Assembly: GCF_003725795.1 (NCBI RefSeq) | Contig: NZ_RBEE01000012.1 | Location: 1 to 64,000 of the forward strand | Direction: 5' to 3' | DNA: 64,000 nt | DNA from: Pedobacter jejuensis | Lineage (GTDB): Bacteria; Bacteroidota; Bacteroidia; Sphingobacteriales; Sphingobacteriaceae | Shown here: piece after piece, positions 16,525 to 26,514 of the stretch | How the letters are laid out: each line of letters opens with the position of its first letter | How positions within the stretch are numbered: the stretch's first letter is position 1 | Program-made: the position numbers and the translations under genes | The notes under the pieces: generated by a model | What the model was told of the DNA's origin: nothing | The model's database searches: none | Seen by the model: the letters and a program-made list of their open reading frames with translations, nothing else

Positions 16525-19500
16525 TTAAGGGTTGTTTAAGGAAATTATTTGATTGCATTCTGCGGCAATATCTGCCAGGTTCTTTGTAAAAAAATCGGCA
16601 ATAGCCACGTGCACACCGATTTCCTGACGCATCTGCGCGATAACTCTGATTACCAGGAGCGAACTGCCTCCGATATTGAAAAAAAGATCTGTCGAACTTA
16701 TCCTATCGATAGATAGGAATTCTTTCCAAATGGCGGCAATTTTTATCTCAAGCTCCGTACTGGGTTCTCGGTATTCATCTCCCACCAGGGCATGCATTGA
16801 AAGTTGTGCCAGGTAGTTTCGGTCGATCTTACCTGAACTTGTTAGTGGAATTTCTGGCAGGTTTATAAATGCAGAAGGCATGTAATATGCAGGTAAGCAT
16901 TTACTGATGACCTTTCTCAATTTTAAAGTCGATACCGCATCAGCAGCCGTAAAGTAGGCAATGAGCTTATTTCCATAAACGTCTTCACGAACGATTACTA
17001 CAACTTCGTTGACCAGTTTGCTTTCTATTAGCACACTCTCAATTTCTCCGGTTTCGATGCGGTATCCCCGTATCTTGACCTGATTATCGTTTCTGCCTAA
17101 ATATTCTATACTGCCATCCGGCAACCATTTGCCGATGTCTCCAGACTTATACATTTTACTTCCTGGGCCCGGTCTGAAAGGATCCGCTAAGAATTTACTG
17201 TCTGTCATTTCAGGAAGGTTTAGATATCCTCTGGCCAAACCAGAACCTATGATATAAAGTTCGCCTGGCACTCCGATTGGAACAGGTAGCTGATGTTGGT
17301 CCAGGATATATACCCCCAAAGTCGGGATTGGTTTACCTATTATACTTTTTGAACTATTAAGATGAGTAATGGAAATCTCCTGAAAAGTTACGTGTACAGT
17401 CGTCTCAGTAATCCCATACATATTTATGAGCCTTGCATAACCAATTGTCTGATGTAATGGTTTTAATTTTACTGGGTTAAGTGCCTCTCCTCCAAAGATT
17501 ACGTATCTTAATGAAAGCTGCTCAACAATTTCGCCAAGGAAATCCTGTAATAAATAAAAAGCTGAAGGTGTCTGATTCAGAACTGTTACACCCTGCTGAA
17601 CCAATAATGCAGAAAATCGCGAAACATCTTTCACTATCTCCTCTTCAACGATAACCAACTTGGAACCATTAAACAATGCACCATACATTTCCCACACAGA
17701 AAAATCGAACCAAAAAGAATGGAACAGCGTCCAGACATCCTGACCGTTGAAATTAAATAATGATTTATCGTTGCAGAACAGTCCTACAACATTAAAATGT
17801 TCAATCATCACGCCTTTTGGTTTCCCGGTTGAACCTGAGGTATAGATCACATAGGCTAGATCAGCTGGCGTGCATTCCGAGGTTAATTTTGAATCTGGTT
17901 CCAAACTGATTTCAGCCCAGTCAACATCTAGTTCTATTCGTAATAGATCTTTTCTGGCAGCACATACTTCACGAGAGTTTGAGTGGGTCAATAGCATATT
18001 TCCCTGAGCATCCTCGATAAGGTAATCGATCCGCTCTTTAGGATATTGCGGATCAATTGGTAAATAGGCTGCTCCTGCTTTAAGTATCCCGATCATGCCC
18101 ACAACCATCTCACAACAGCGGGGCATACAGATTGGAATGATTGCTCCTCTTTTTACACCTTTTTTACGGAGGTAATTACCCAACCTGTTTGAGCGCTCGT
18201 TAAGTACTTTATAGCTGAGCCGGGTTTCGCCGCATATGAGCGCAATAGCATCAGCAGAGCGGATCACTTGCTGCTCAAAAATATCTACGATGGTTTTTTC
18301 TGAGGCGTAAGGAACTTCTACATTATTGATTAATTTAAGTTGCTCCTCATCTGTTAATAATGGAAAACTATTGATCGAACCTGACGGGTTTTTTAACAGA
18401 TTAGCGATAATACTTTTGTAATGGCCAGCCATTCGGCTGATGGATTCTTGCTGAAAAAGCGCAGTGCTATATTCGATGTTTACTTCGAGTCCCGTTTTGG
18501 TTTCTTCTACAAAAAAAGAAAGGTCGAACTTGCAAGTAGGCTGAAAAGTCCTTTCAAATGAAACATCAAGATCTGCCATACTGAGCAATAGGTTGCTGTC
18601 TTCCTTGTAGACCATCGAAAACATCACCTGGAAAAGAGGGTTCGTCCCACGCTGACGGTCTTTGCTTAAGGATTCAACAACCTTGTCGAAAGGAACTTCT
18701 TCGTTTTCGGAGGCCTCTAATACGGTGTTTTTTATCTGCTGTAAAAGAGTATCAAAAGATGGATCCTGCTCTAGGTTACTGCGGATAACCACTGTATTGA
18801 CAAAAAAACCGATTAGCCCCTCGGTATCAGCAGGAATTCTGCCTGCAACCGGGGTACCCACGCTAATATCTTCCTGACCGCTGTAACGTGATAACAGTAC
18901 GTTAAATGCAGTGAGCAATGTAATATATAAGGTTGTTTGCCGATTCATGCAATATGACTGCAAATCTTCATATACCTTTCCGCTTATTGGGAATAGAAAC
19001 GTTGCTCCGGCCCTACTATGAACTTTAGGTTTATTAAAATCGAAAGGCATATTTAATTGGGCTGAGCCTGAAAGTCTTCCTTTCCAATATTCAAGCTTAC
19101 CTGATAACCTTTCGGGGGTTAAATATTTCCGCTGCCAGATGGCATAATCAGCATATTGGGCAGCCAGTGTTTCCAGCATCGAACCAACTCCAGAATGATG
19201 GCTATTGTACAGAGAACCGATTTCCCTGAGCAGAATGGGGATTGACCACCCATCAAAACCAATATGGTGGAAATTCATGATTAGAATGGACTCATGCTCC
19301 CCAACCAGCATAAGTTCAGCCCTAAGGTTATAATCAGATAATAGGTTAAAGGGCTTGTTGATGAACTGGTTTATAACCGAACGGACCTCATCTTCGGTTT
19401 CATTGCCTGAAAATACAATCTTGGTGAGTTTCCAAAGTGAGGATGGCAAAATGGACTGAAACCCCTGTCCGTTTTCATAATCTATCACCGTGCGCAATAT

Positions 19501-22500
19501 TTCATGACGCTCAACTAAAAATTGAAGTGCTGAATAGAGAGCTTGCTGATCGAGCAAACCTTTTATACGTAAAACAACGGATATGTGGTAGGCGATACTG
19601 CCTTCTGACTGGTCAATGAACCACATCCGTTCCTGCCCAAAAGATAAAGGTATCTTAGTCGGCCTTTCTATAGCGGTTATTTTTCCCTGGCTGCCTACTT
19701 TATCGGCACTTTCCAAATACATGGCCAAATCATGCAAAACTGGATAGCTGAAAATATCCTTGGGAAATAAATTTAGCCCTATGGTTCTGCGAATTTGGGA
19801 ACAGAGCCTGATGGCAGATAGAGAATGGCCACCCAGATGAAAAAAATTATCCTTTACACTAATCCGATCTATATTAAGTACAGCTTTCCAGATTTCCGCC
19901 AAATTTATTTCCATACTGCTACAGGGCATCATAAAATCACGGTCTTCTATGTAAGTTTCTGCAAAACCAAGAAGTGTTTTTTTATCTATCTTGCCATTAG
20001 AAGTCAAAGGGATTTCTGGTACTTCAATCAATAGCCCTGGAATCATATAGTGAGGCAATACATTGTTGAGATATGATAAAATACCATATCTGTCAAATCG
20101 TTTGCTTGGCACGACATAAGCCGCGATTCTGAGTTCATTGGACTTATTTCCGGTTACCAATACAACTGTTTTTTTGACCAGCGGGCATTTTGCGATTACC
20201 ATTTCTATTTCAGCTGGCTCTATCCTGTACCCCCGTATTTTGACCTGATCATCATTTCGACCTAAATATTCAATATTCCCGTCAGGCAACCATTTACCTA
20301 TATCTCCGGTTTTATACATCCTCTCTCCTGGATGCTGGCTAAATGGGTCGTTCAAAAATCTAGTTTTAGTTAGCTCGGGAAGATTTAAATATCCTCTGGC
20401 CAAACCAGGACCTGAAACATAAATTTCACCAGGTTTACCAATTGGAACCAAATGCTGGTGCTGGTCAAGTATATAAACATTCAGCGTAGGAATTGCCTTG
20501 CCAATCATGCTTCTTGAACTGGACAAATCTGAATTTGAAACTTGGTAGAAGGTTACGTGAACTGTGGTTTCAGTTATTCCGTACATATTAATTACCCTAG
20601 CTGCACCGACAGTTTGGTCAAACGACCTTAACTTCACTGGATTTAGTACTTCCCCGCCAAATATTAGATATTTCAGTGACAGATGATGAACATTATCTAC
20701 AAGAAAATCCTGGAGGACATAAAAAGAAGAGGGCGTTTGATTCAGTATCGTTACGTCTTGCTGAACTAAAAAATCAGCAAATCGTTCGCTATCCTTTGCT
20801 ACCTCATCTTTAACAATAATTAAACGCCCCCCGTAAAACAATGCCCCATACATTTCCCATACCGAAAAATCAAAGCAAAAGGAATGAAACAGCGGCCATA
20901 CATCTTCAGCGCTGAAATCAAACAACGGATTTTCATGATAAAATAGTCTCACTACATTGATATTTTCTACCATTACCCCCTTTGGTCTTCCTGTTGAGCC
21001 AGAGGTATAAATGACATATGCAAGGCTGGATGACTGATATTGAACAGTGGGGTTAAGGTCTGACTGCAGATTTATTTCCTGCCAATCTGCATCAATTATT
21101 ATCCAAAGAAGCGCTTCGCTATAGATTACGTTTGCAAAGCAATCCGAACTGGTCAATGCAATATGAGCATTGGCGTCAGCTATCATAAAATCTATCCTCT
21201 CCTGAGGGTATTGCGGGTCCATTGGAAGATAAGCCCCGCCTGCCTTTAATATACCCAATACACATACGATCATCTCCCAGCTGCGGTACATCAAGATGGG
21301 TACTATAGTTTCGGGTTTTACCCCCTTGGATTTAAGATAGTACCCCAGCTTGTTTGATCGTTCATTTAGTTCCCGATAGGTAAGAATGGTTGCTCCGTCT
21401 ATCAGGGCAACAGCATTAGGTGATTTAACAACTTGCTCCTGGAACAAATCAATTATGGTTTTATCTTTAGGATATTGAACTTCTTGCCTAAAACTTTCTA
21501 TCACCAGGCGCTCATCTGAACTGAGCACTGAAATATTTTCAAGGGATTGTTCAGGTTTTTTTAAAACAGCATCAAGTATTAGATTTATATAAGAGATAAA
21601 CCGGTCTATAGATTCTTCCTGAAATAATTCTGTTCTGTAGCGTAGGCTCAAATTAAGTTCATCCTGATCGACAATTGCCTCGAAAGTAAGATCAAACTGG
21701 CAGGTTTTCGATTCAAACTCACAATAATCAACCTTCAAATCTCCAAACTGGAAGGAGCGCAGGTTCTCATGAAGTACCATGATGACGTTAAATAGCTGAT
21801 TTACATAAAAATCAGTTTTGATTTCAGGACTATCAAACAGCTGATCAAGAGAAAAATACTGATTTTTATAGCCTTGGATTACATTTCTAGTTAAAACTCT
21901 TAAATACTGCCTAAACGTATCCGTTTCCTGAACTATACTTTTTATCGCAACCGTATTTACAAACATTCCGATATGATCATTCGTAGAATTGTTACGACCT
22001 GAAAATGGAACACCAACAACAATATCCTGTTGTTGTGTGATCTTGTAAAGAAAAACTTTAAAAACACCAAGTAAAAAAACAAGCATTGTTGTTTTTTCAG
22101 AAGCGACAAACTGCACTATCTCGGTAGTTCTTTCTTTTGAAAGTTTAAAAACTTTACTCCTCCCCTTAAAATCCTGAGCATTAGGTTTACGGAAATCATA
22201 TGGCAGATTTAAAACAGATGGCTTTGTACCGAGATGCTGAAGCCAAAAATTCTTTTTTTCCAGTAGATATTCGTTGGAATACATCAATTGGGAATCTTCC
22301 ACAAACTTTTTAAATGACAATTCAGGTAAAATGCGCTTTTGACTATAGCAAGCAAAAAGATCTTTAATGAATATCCCAAATGAATACCCATCGGCCGCTA
22401 CGTGATGGGCAACAACAACCAATCTTAATTCGTTATCTGTTATACTTATTATTTTCGTTCTAATTAAAACGCCACTGCTTAGATCAAATTCCTTTAAACA

Positions 22501-22830
22501 GGCGCTATCAATTAAACTTTCCATAACAGCTGCCTGGTTATCAACATTTTTAATATCAATATATTCGTAGTCAGTAGATGTTTCCTTGATAGGCATGATC
22601 TGCTGTTTCAGCTCATCTAGATCGAAGGAAAATGTCAATCTTAAACTTTGGTGCCTATCAATAACCTGTTTGATCGCAGATTTCAACAGCTCAATTTCCA
22701 TATACCCTTTAATTGAATATACTCCGGTGATATTATAGGCTATAGATCTTTCCTGCGTTTGACTGGCCAGCCAAATGCCTCTTTGTGATGGTAATAAACT
22801 AAATTTTTGGTGATAATCCATTGACCTCAT
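16525..22830 (-). CDS. Two-module NRPS, C-A(Thr)-PCP-C-A(Thr)-PCP, no thioesterase
   Basis: 2101 residues. Condensation domain 1 spans about 8-440 (active site HHVAADG, 142-148). Adenylation domain 1 is about 460-955 (YTSGSTGRPKG 608-618; Lys947) and carrier 1 about 965-1045 (Ser1003 in LGGHS). Condensation domain 2 is about 1058-1500 (HHIGFDG 1188-1194), adenylation domain 2 about 1515-2010 (Lys2001) and carrier 2 about 2020-2095 (Ser2057). Aligned to GrsA, both A domains give the ten-residue code DFWNIGMVHK, the known L-threonine code: D654 F655 W658 N697 I723 G725 M749 V757 H758 K947, and D1709 F1710 W1713 N1752 I1778 G1780 M1804 V1812 H1813 K2001. There is no epimerase, thioesterase or reductase domain. 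Domain 1 is a C domain with no loading module, so an acyl or aminoacyl donor must arrive in trans. Ends 3 bases before the hydrolase genes. Confidence 0.95.
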   Translation of the reverse strand: MRSMDYHQKFSLLPSQRGIWLASQTQERSIAYNITGVYSIKGYMEIELLKSAIKQVIDRHQSLRLTFSFDLDELKQQIMPIKETSTDYEYIDIKNVDNQAAVMESLIDSACLKEFDLSSGVLIRTKIISITDNELRLVVVAHHVAADGYSFGIFIKDLFACYSQKRILPELSFKKFVEDSQLMYSNEYLLEKKNFWLQHLGTKPSVLNLPYDFRKPNAQDFKGRSKVFKLSKERTTEIVQFVASEKTTMLVFLLGVFKVFLYKITQQQDIVVGVPFSGRNNSTNDHIGMFVNTVAIKSIVQETDTFRQYLRVLTRNVIQGYKNQYFSLDQLFDSPEIKTDFYVNQLFNVIMVLHENLRSFQFGDLKVDYCEFESKTCQFDLTFEAIVDQDELNLSLRYRTELFQEESIDRFISYINLILDAVLKKPEQSLENISVLSSDERLVIESFRQEVQYPKDKTIIDLFQEQVVKSPNAVALIDGATILTYRELNERSNKLGYYLKSKGVKPETIVPILMYRSWEMIVCVLGILKAGGAYLPMDPQYPQERIDFMIADANAHIALTSSDCFANVIYSEALLWIIIDADWQEINLQSDLNPTVQYQSSSLAYVIYTSGSTGRPKGVMVENINVVRLFYHENPLFDFSAEDVWPLFHSFCFDFSVWEMYGALFYGGRLIIVKDEVAKDSERFADFLVQQDVTILNQTPSSFYVLQDFLVDNVHHLSLKYLIFGGEVLNPVKLRSFDQTVGAARVINMYGITETTVHVTFYQVSNSDLSSSRSMIGKAIPTLNVYILDQHQHLVPIGKPGEIYVSGPGLARGYLNLPELTKTRFLNDPFSQHPGERMYKTGDIGKWLPDGNIEYLGRNDDQVKIRGYRIEPAEIEMVIAKCPLVKKTVVLVTGNKSNELRIAAYVVPSKRFDRYGILSYLNNVLPHYMIPGLLIEVPEIPLTSNGKIDKKTLLGFAETYIEDRDFMMPCSSMEINLAEIWKAVLNIDRISVKDNFFHLGGHSLSAIRLCSQIRRTIGLNLFPKDIFSYPVLHDLAMYLESADKVGSQGKITAIERPTKIPLSFGQERMWFIDQSEGSIAYHISVVLRIKGLLDQQALYSALQFLVERHEILRTVIDYENGQGFQSILPSSLWKLTKIVFSGNETEDEVRSVINQFINKPFNLLSDYNLRAELMLVGEHESILIMNFHHIGFDGWSIPILLREIGSLYNSHHSGVGSMLETLAAQYADYAIWQRKYLTPERLSGKLEYWKGRLSGSAQLNMPFDFNKPKVHSRAGATFLFPISGKVYEDLQSYCMNRQTTLYITLLTAFNVLLSRYSGQEDISVGTPVAGRIPADTEGLIGFFVNTVVIRSNLEQDPSFDTLLQQIKNTVLEASENEEVPFDKVVESLSKDRQRGTNPLFQVMFSMVYKEDSNLLLSMADLDVSFERTFQPTCKFDLSFFVEETKTGLEVNIEYSTALFQQESISRMAGHYKSIIANLLKNPSGSINSFPLLTDEEQLKLINNVEVPYASEKTIVDIFEQQVIRSADAIALICGETRLSYKVLNERSNRLGNYLRKKGVKRGAIIPICMPRCCEMVVGMIGILKAGAAYLPIDPQYPKERIDYLIEDAQGNMLLTHSNSREVCAARKDLLRIELDVDWAEISLEPDSKLTSECTPADLAYVIYTSGSTGKPKGVMIEHFNVVGLFCNDKSLFNFNGQDVWTLFHSFWFDFSVWEMYGALFNGSKLVIVEEEIVKDVSRFSALLVQQGVTVLNQTPSAFYLLQDFLGEIVEQLSLRYVIFGGEALNPVKLKPLHQTIGYARLINMYGITETTVHVTFQEISITHLNSSKSIIGKPIPTLGVYILDQHQLPVPIGVPGELYIIGSGLARGYLNLPEMTDSKFLADPFRPGPGSKMYKSGDIGKWLPDGSIEYLGRNDNQVKIRGYRIETGEIESVLIESKLVNEVVVIVREDVYGNKLIAYFTAADAVSTLKLRKVISKCLPAYYMPSAFINLPEIPLTSSGKIDRNYLAQLSMHALVGDEYREPSTELEIKIAAIWKEFLSIDRISSTDLFFNIGGSSLLVIRVIAQMRQEIGVHVAIADFFTKNLADIAAECNQIISLNNP

Positions 22831-22862
22831 GAGTTACATTTAAAATAAAAAAATCAAAAGAT

Positions 22863-25283
22863 TCAGAGTTCACTAGGGTCTCCTTTTTTCTTTTCCTGAT
22901 CATCATTCTTTACGTTCCGCTTATTTTTAACCACTTTTTCTTTCAACTGACCGATATTATAATAAATGTTGAGGTAAAACCCCCTTGCCAGTTTTTTGGT
23001 TCTGACATCCTGATAAAAATCTGGCGTAATCAGCGTAGATGTTCTTATCCTGTAAGCGGGAAAAATGCTATAGGCATTGAAGATGATGCCCAGCTTATTT
23101 TTGAAAAACTCTTTATTCAGACGGAAGGTTGAATTTACAAAGCTATTGGTCTTTCCCTGAAGGGTAATTACTGGGCCATAATTCTTTACAACTAATCCCA
23201 GCTGCCAATCATTTTTCAGGTTATAGGAAAGGTCTGCATTGGTATTATACTGCAATCCACTGTTGCTGCTATTATTTCCATTCACTGTACCTTTGAGCCA
23301 TACCTGCTGTACCAGTCCGTTTACATTTATCCTAAGGCGTTTAACGATGGGGTAATTGATGCTGATGTTGGCTCCAAGTATATTGCTGCTACCAGTATTT
23401 TCATAGTTAAACCGTGTAATTTGGTCATTACCCAATAGCGATACCTCTTGGATAGTATTATTGGATCTGGCATAACTCAGGCTAATATTGAGATTACCTT
23501 TCGACGACCGATTGTAGGCGAGGTCAAAATTATGACTGATTACTGGTTGAAGCCTGGGGTTACCAGAAGTATAGATAAGTGGATTAGAACGGTTTTCAAA
23601 TGGGTTTAACTGTAAGATTCCAGGACGCAATACCCGCTGGGTATATCCTATGTTTATACCTGAGGCACCGTTAAGTCTTCTCTGCACTGAAAGCGATGGA
23701 ACTAAATTAGCATATTTAACATTTAGATCGGCGTTGGCTGTTATAAATGTTGCATTTACCAGCGTACTCTCCAGCCGGATACCTGCTTTTACAGTCCAGT
23801 TTTCCTGCTTCAGTTGATAGGAGTTATAGATACTATAAACATCCTGATCGTAATTAAACTCATCGGAACTTAAAAACGAAATACTTCCCAAATTTCTTTC
23901 TGTATTAAAGTCACTGTAGCTGCTTCGGGCAATCAGTTTTATCCCACCCTCGATACTAAGTTTTTTTGAAGGTTTAATATAATCCAATTGCGCAGTTTGC
24001 TCAACCAAGCCAGAGTTGTTTCGCTGATTAACTATGTCAGCGGAATAATTGAATACCTGGCCAGTAGAGTTGGTGTTATCATAATCCGAGCTGGTTTTGG
24101 AATATCGGTATGATGCTGTCAGCAGCATATCTTTATGCTTCTTGAAACCCAATTGGTAATTCAGCCCAAAATCATCTACTTTATCGTCTGTAAGTGTCGT
24201 ATTTTGAACGTTATAAGCATAGCTGAGGTTACCTGTTTCAGCGTAGCTTCTTAAAAACTGTTCTCCATCATATTTCCGTTTTTCAAGCGAGAGTAATACC
24301 GAACCTGTTAGGAGGTTAAGCGAATCGATCTCATAACTTAGGTCAGCGTTGAAAGGGGTGGAAGTTCCAGTGGGTTTCGAATCTGCATCCTGTTCCACCC
24401 TTGACATGGAGCCTAGCATAGGAGCCCTGTAACTGGTGGTCATTGTATTGGGATAATCCCTGAACCAACGACCTATATAACCCGTAGCGCCAAGTTTGTT
24501 CTTTTTTACTGTAAATGCGGCACCGACACCTGAAGCGATTATTGTATTATCAAAGGCTTCTAAAATCAGGTTATACCCTTCCAGGTCAGTATTGGTGATA
24601 ATGTTGATAATTCCTGCAGTTCCTTCACTATCATATTTAGCCGAGGGAGTGGTAATAACCTCGATCTTCTTCACATTTTTCGCCCTCATTGCACGCAGCG
24701 CCATTGTGGGATTCTTAGCCATAACGCCAGAGGGTCTTCCATTTACAAATATCTTGAAGTCAGTGCCACCCTTTAATTTAACATTATCCTCATCATCCAG
24801 CGATAAAAGGGGAACCTTGCGGAGCACCTCGAGCATATTTTCACGTTTGCTATCTGGGTCGGCCGTCAAATCATAGCTAATACGATCTACCTCCTGGGTA
24901 ACTAACGGCCTGTTTCCTGAAATCACTACTTCCTGAAGCTGGTTATCTTTGGTACTAAAAGGAATATTTCCAAGGTCAGTCACAGTTTTTGAAACATCGG
25001 TTAAAGCTATTGCGACCGTTTTCAGATGATATCCTAAAGCCAGAATGTTGAGCGAGTAATTGTCATTTTTTATATTTACCAACTCGAAACTGCCATCTTC
25101 TTTGGTGAGGGTACTTTTGATCGCGGTTCCGCTATGGCTTTTTAAGGCTACAGTCACGAAACTGACAGGTAGTTTAGATGCCGAATCTATAACCTTGCCC
25201 TTAACCGTAACCAGTTTCTGCGCAGAAGCATATGAGGAAAATAGGCAAAGCGCAACTATTGAGAGGTAAAATTTGTAGATCAT
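22863..25283 (-). CDS. TonB-dependent outer-membrane receptor (CarboxypepD_reg-like, OMP_b-brl)
   Basis: 806 residues. A signal peptide (MIYKFYLSIVALCLFSSYASAQ) is followed by a CarboxypepD_reg-like beta-sandwich (about 26-100), a plug domain (LQEVVISGNRPLVTQEVDRI, then IEVITTPSAKYDSEGTAGII), and a beta-barrel to the C-terminus. There is no sigma/anti-sigma pair next to it. It sits between the third radical SAM gene and the NRPS in one operon-like run (32 bases before the NRPS), so it is probably dedicated to the product: uptake of the product or its metal complex, or passage of it through the outer membrane. The ligand is unknown. Confidence 0.88.
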   Translation of the reverse strand: MIYKFYLSIVALCLFSSYASAQKLVTVKGKVIDSASKLPVSFVTVALKSHSGTAIKSTLTKEDGSFELVNIKNDNYSLNILALGYHLKTVAIALTDVSKTVTDLGNIPFSTKDNQLQEVVISGNRPLVTQEVDRISYDLTADPDSKRENMLEVLRKVPLLSLDDEDNVKLKGGTDFKIFVNGRPSGVMAKNPTMALRAMRAKNVKKIEVITTPSAKYDSEGTAGIINIITNTDLEGYNLILEAFDNTIIASGVGAAFTVKKNKLGATGYIGRWFRDYPNTMTTSYRAPMLGSMSRVEQDADSKPTGTSTPFNADLSYEIDSLNLLTGSVLLSLEKRKYDGEQFLRSYAETGNLSYAYNVQNTTLTDDKVDDFGLNYQLGFKKHKDMLLTASYRYSKTSSDYDNTNSTGQVFNYSADIVNQRNNSGLVEQTAQLDYIKPSKKLSIEGGIKLIARSSYSDFNTERNLGSISFLSSDEFNYDQDVYSIYNSYQLKQENWTVKAGIRLESTLVNATFITANADLNVKYANLVPSLSVQRRLNGASGINIGYTQRVLRPGILQLNPFENRSNPLIYTSGNPRLQPVISHNFDLAYNRSSKGNLNISLSYARSNNTIQEVSLLGNDQITRFNYENTGSSNILGANISINYPIVKRLRINVNGLVQQVWLKGTVNGNNSSNSGLQYNTNADLSYNLKNDWQLGLVVKNYGPVITLQGKTNSFVNSTFRLNKEFFKNKLGIIFNAYSIFPAYRIRTSTLITPDFYQDVRTKKLARGFYLNIYYNIGQLKEKVVKNKRNVKNDDQEKKKGDPSEL

Positions 25284-25347
25284 TAAATATTTAATATGTT
25301 TTAGATAGGGAGTAGTTATTTATATTCAGTTTGAGAAAATTATAGGA

Positions 25348-26514
25348 TTATATTCCATTACGGTATAATAAAACGCATTTGGAACATACTGGCATCAGGC
25401 CTTTGCTTAAAATATTTCGCAGGTAATTAAACTTACCACTGTTCCAGATTTCGAGTAAGCTATGCGAATTTAGATCCCCGATAGAAAGTTCCGGGAAAAA
25501 TTTACTACATGTTCCAACCTTTCCATCAGCAAGGACTTCAATCCGGTTGGAAAGTGCATAACATTTCTTTTTGGGAACATAGGTGTCTAGTATGAAATCA
25601 TTAATTTCATTTGCTTCGAGTTGTTGCTGAAATCTAACCCGCAATTTCCAAACCCTGGAGTTTAGCTTGAAGATTTGTTCATTTAAAACTTCAGCTGATT
25701 GAGGACTAAGTTTAAAAGAATATGAATGCCAACTGGCAACGCTGTGGGATGGGGTACTGTCGTGGTGGGCAAAATTTTCAGCATAAAACCGGTCCATTAA
25801 TTCCGCTCTTTCAGTTGAGATAAACCATGGATAATTAAAATAAATGGAATCAATTCCCAAATCTTCAAAATACTCGACAAACTCGTAAAGATGTGGAACT
25901 AATTCATCATTTAAAACAACATTTACAGAAACCGTACCTTTATAGTTCCCGTTCTTTTGCTCTTCAAGGACCAGTTTCACTTGTTTGATCAGTTTTTCAA
26001 AAGTTTTTTTCCCCCTTAATGCATCATTTACTTCGCCAAGCCCATCGATACTAACCAGTAAGGCTAAGTTATCAGATATTTTCAGCAAAGACTCCATACG
26101 CTTCTCGAGCAGGATGCCATTGGTACACATTACGGTGTATCTTTTATCTTTTTCTAAGAGGTCAGCAATTTCATCCCATTTGGTATGGTATAGCGGCTCG
26201 CCTCCCCATAGGTAGAGCCTTGATTTTGCGGGATGGGTTTCCTGTAAAATTTTTTGGAAAATATCAACAGCAATTTCCTTGTTCTGAATTTCTTTGTTAT
26301 AACTATGGAAATAGCCGTCATCATTCCACTGATAACACATTTTGCACCGCAGGTTACAAGCGTAGGTCAGTTGAATATCCACTTCGGTTGGAATGGGTGA
26401 TGCATAAGTCGGATTTGTGAAAAGCGCCTTTTTGGTTGTGGATAAATCTTTGATTCTTTTTTGCAGCCGATCAAAGGTTTCCGGGTCAAATTTTACAGAT
26501 GATTTAAGTTCCAT
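25348..26514 (-). CDS. Radical SAM/SPASM domain enzyme (third in cluster)
   Basis: 388 residues from ATG 26514 (MELKSSVKFD). The frame is open further upstream, but that part lies inside the neighbouring gene. The radical SAM CX3CX2C cluster motif is at Cys53, Cys57 and Cys60 (ACNLRCKMCYQW), followed by WGGEPLYH and, at the C-terminus, a SPASM-type cysteine region (CYALSNR ... GTCSKFF ... CSKCVLLYRNG) for auxiliary Fe-S clusters. Such enzymes make radical-based changes to peptides or amino acids. It diverges clearly from the two related enzymes at 29239 and 31127. The start overlaps the stop of the GT-like gene upstream, a sign of coupling. The substrate is not known. Confidence 0.88.
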   Translation of the reverse strand: MELKSSVKFDPETFDRLQKRIKDLSTTKKALFTNPTYASPIPTEVDIQLTYACNLRCKMCYQWNDDGYFHSYNKEIQNKEIAVDIFQKILQETHPAKSRLYLWGGEPLYHTKWDEIADLLEKDKRYTVMCTNGILLEKRMESLLKISDNLALLVSIDGLGEVNDALRGKKTFEKLIKQVKLVLEEQKNGNYKGTVSVNVVLNDELVPHLYEFVEYFEDLGIDSIYFNYPWFISTERAELMDRFYAENFAHHDSTPSHSVASWHSYSFKLSPQSAEVLNEQIFKLNSRVWKLRVRFQQQLEANEINDFILDTYVPKKKCYALSNRIEVLADGKVGTCSKFFPELSIGDLNSHSLLEIWNSGKFNYLRNILSKGLMPVCSKCVLLYRNGI

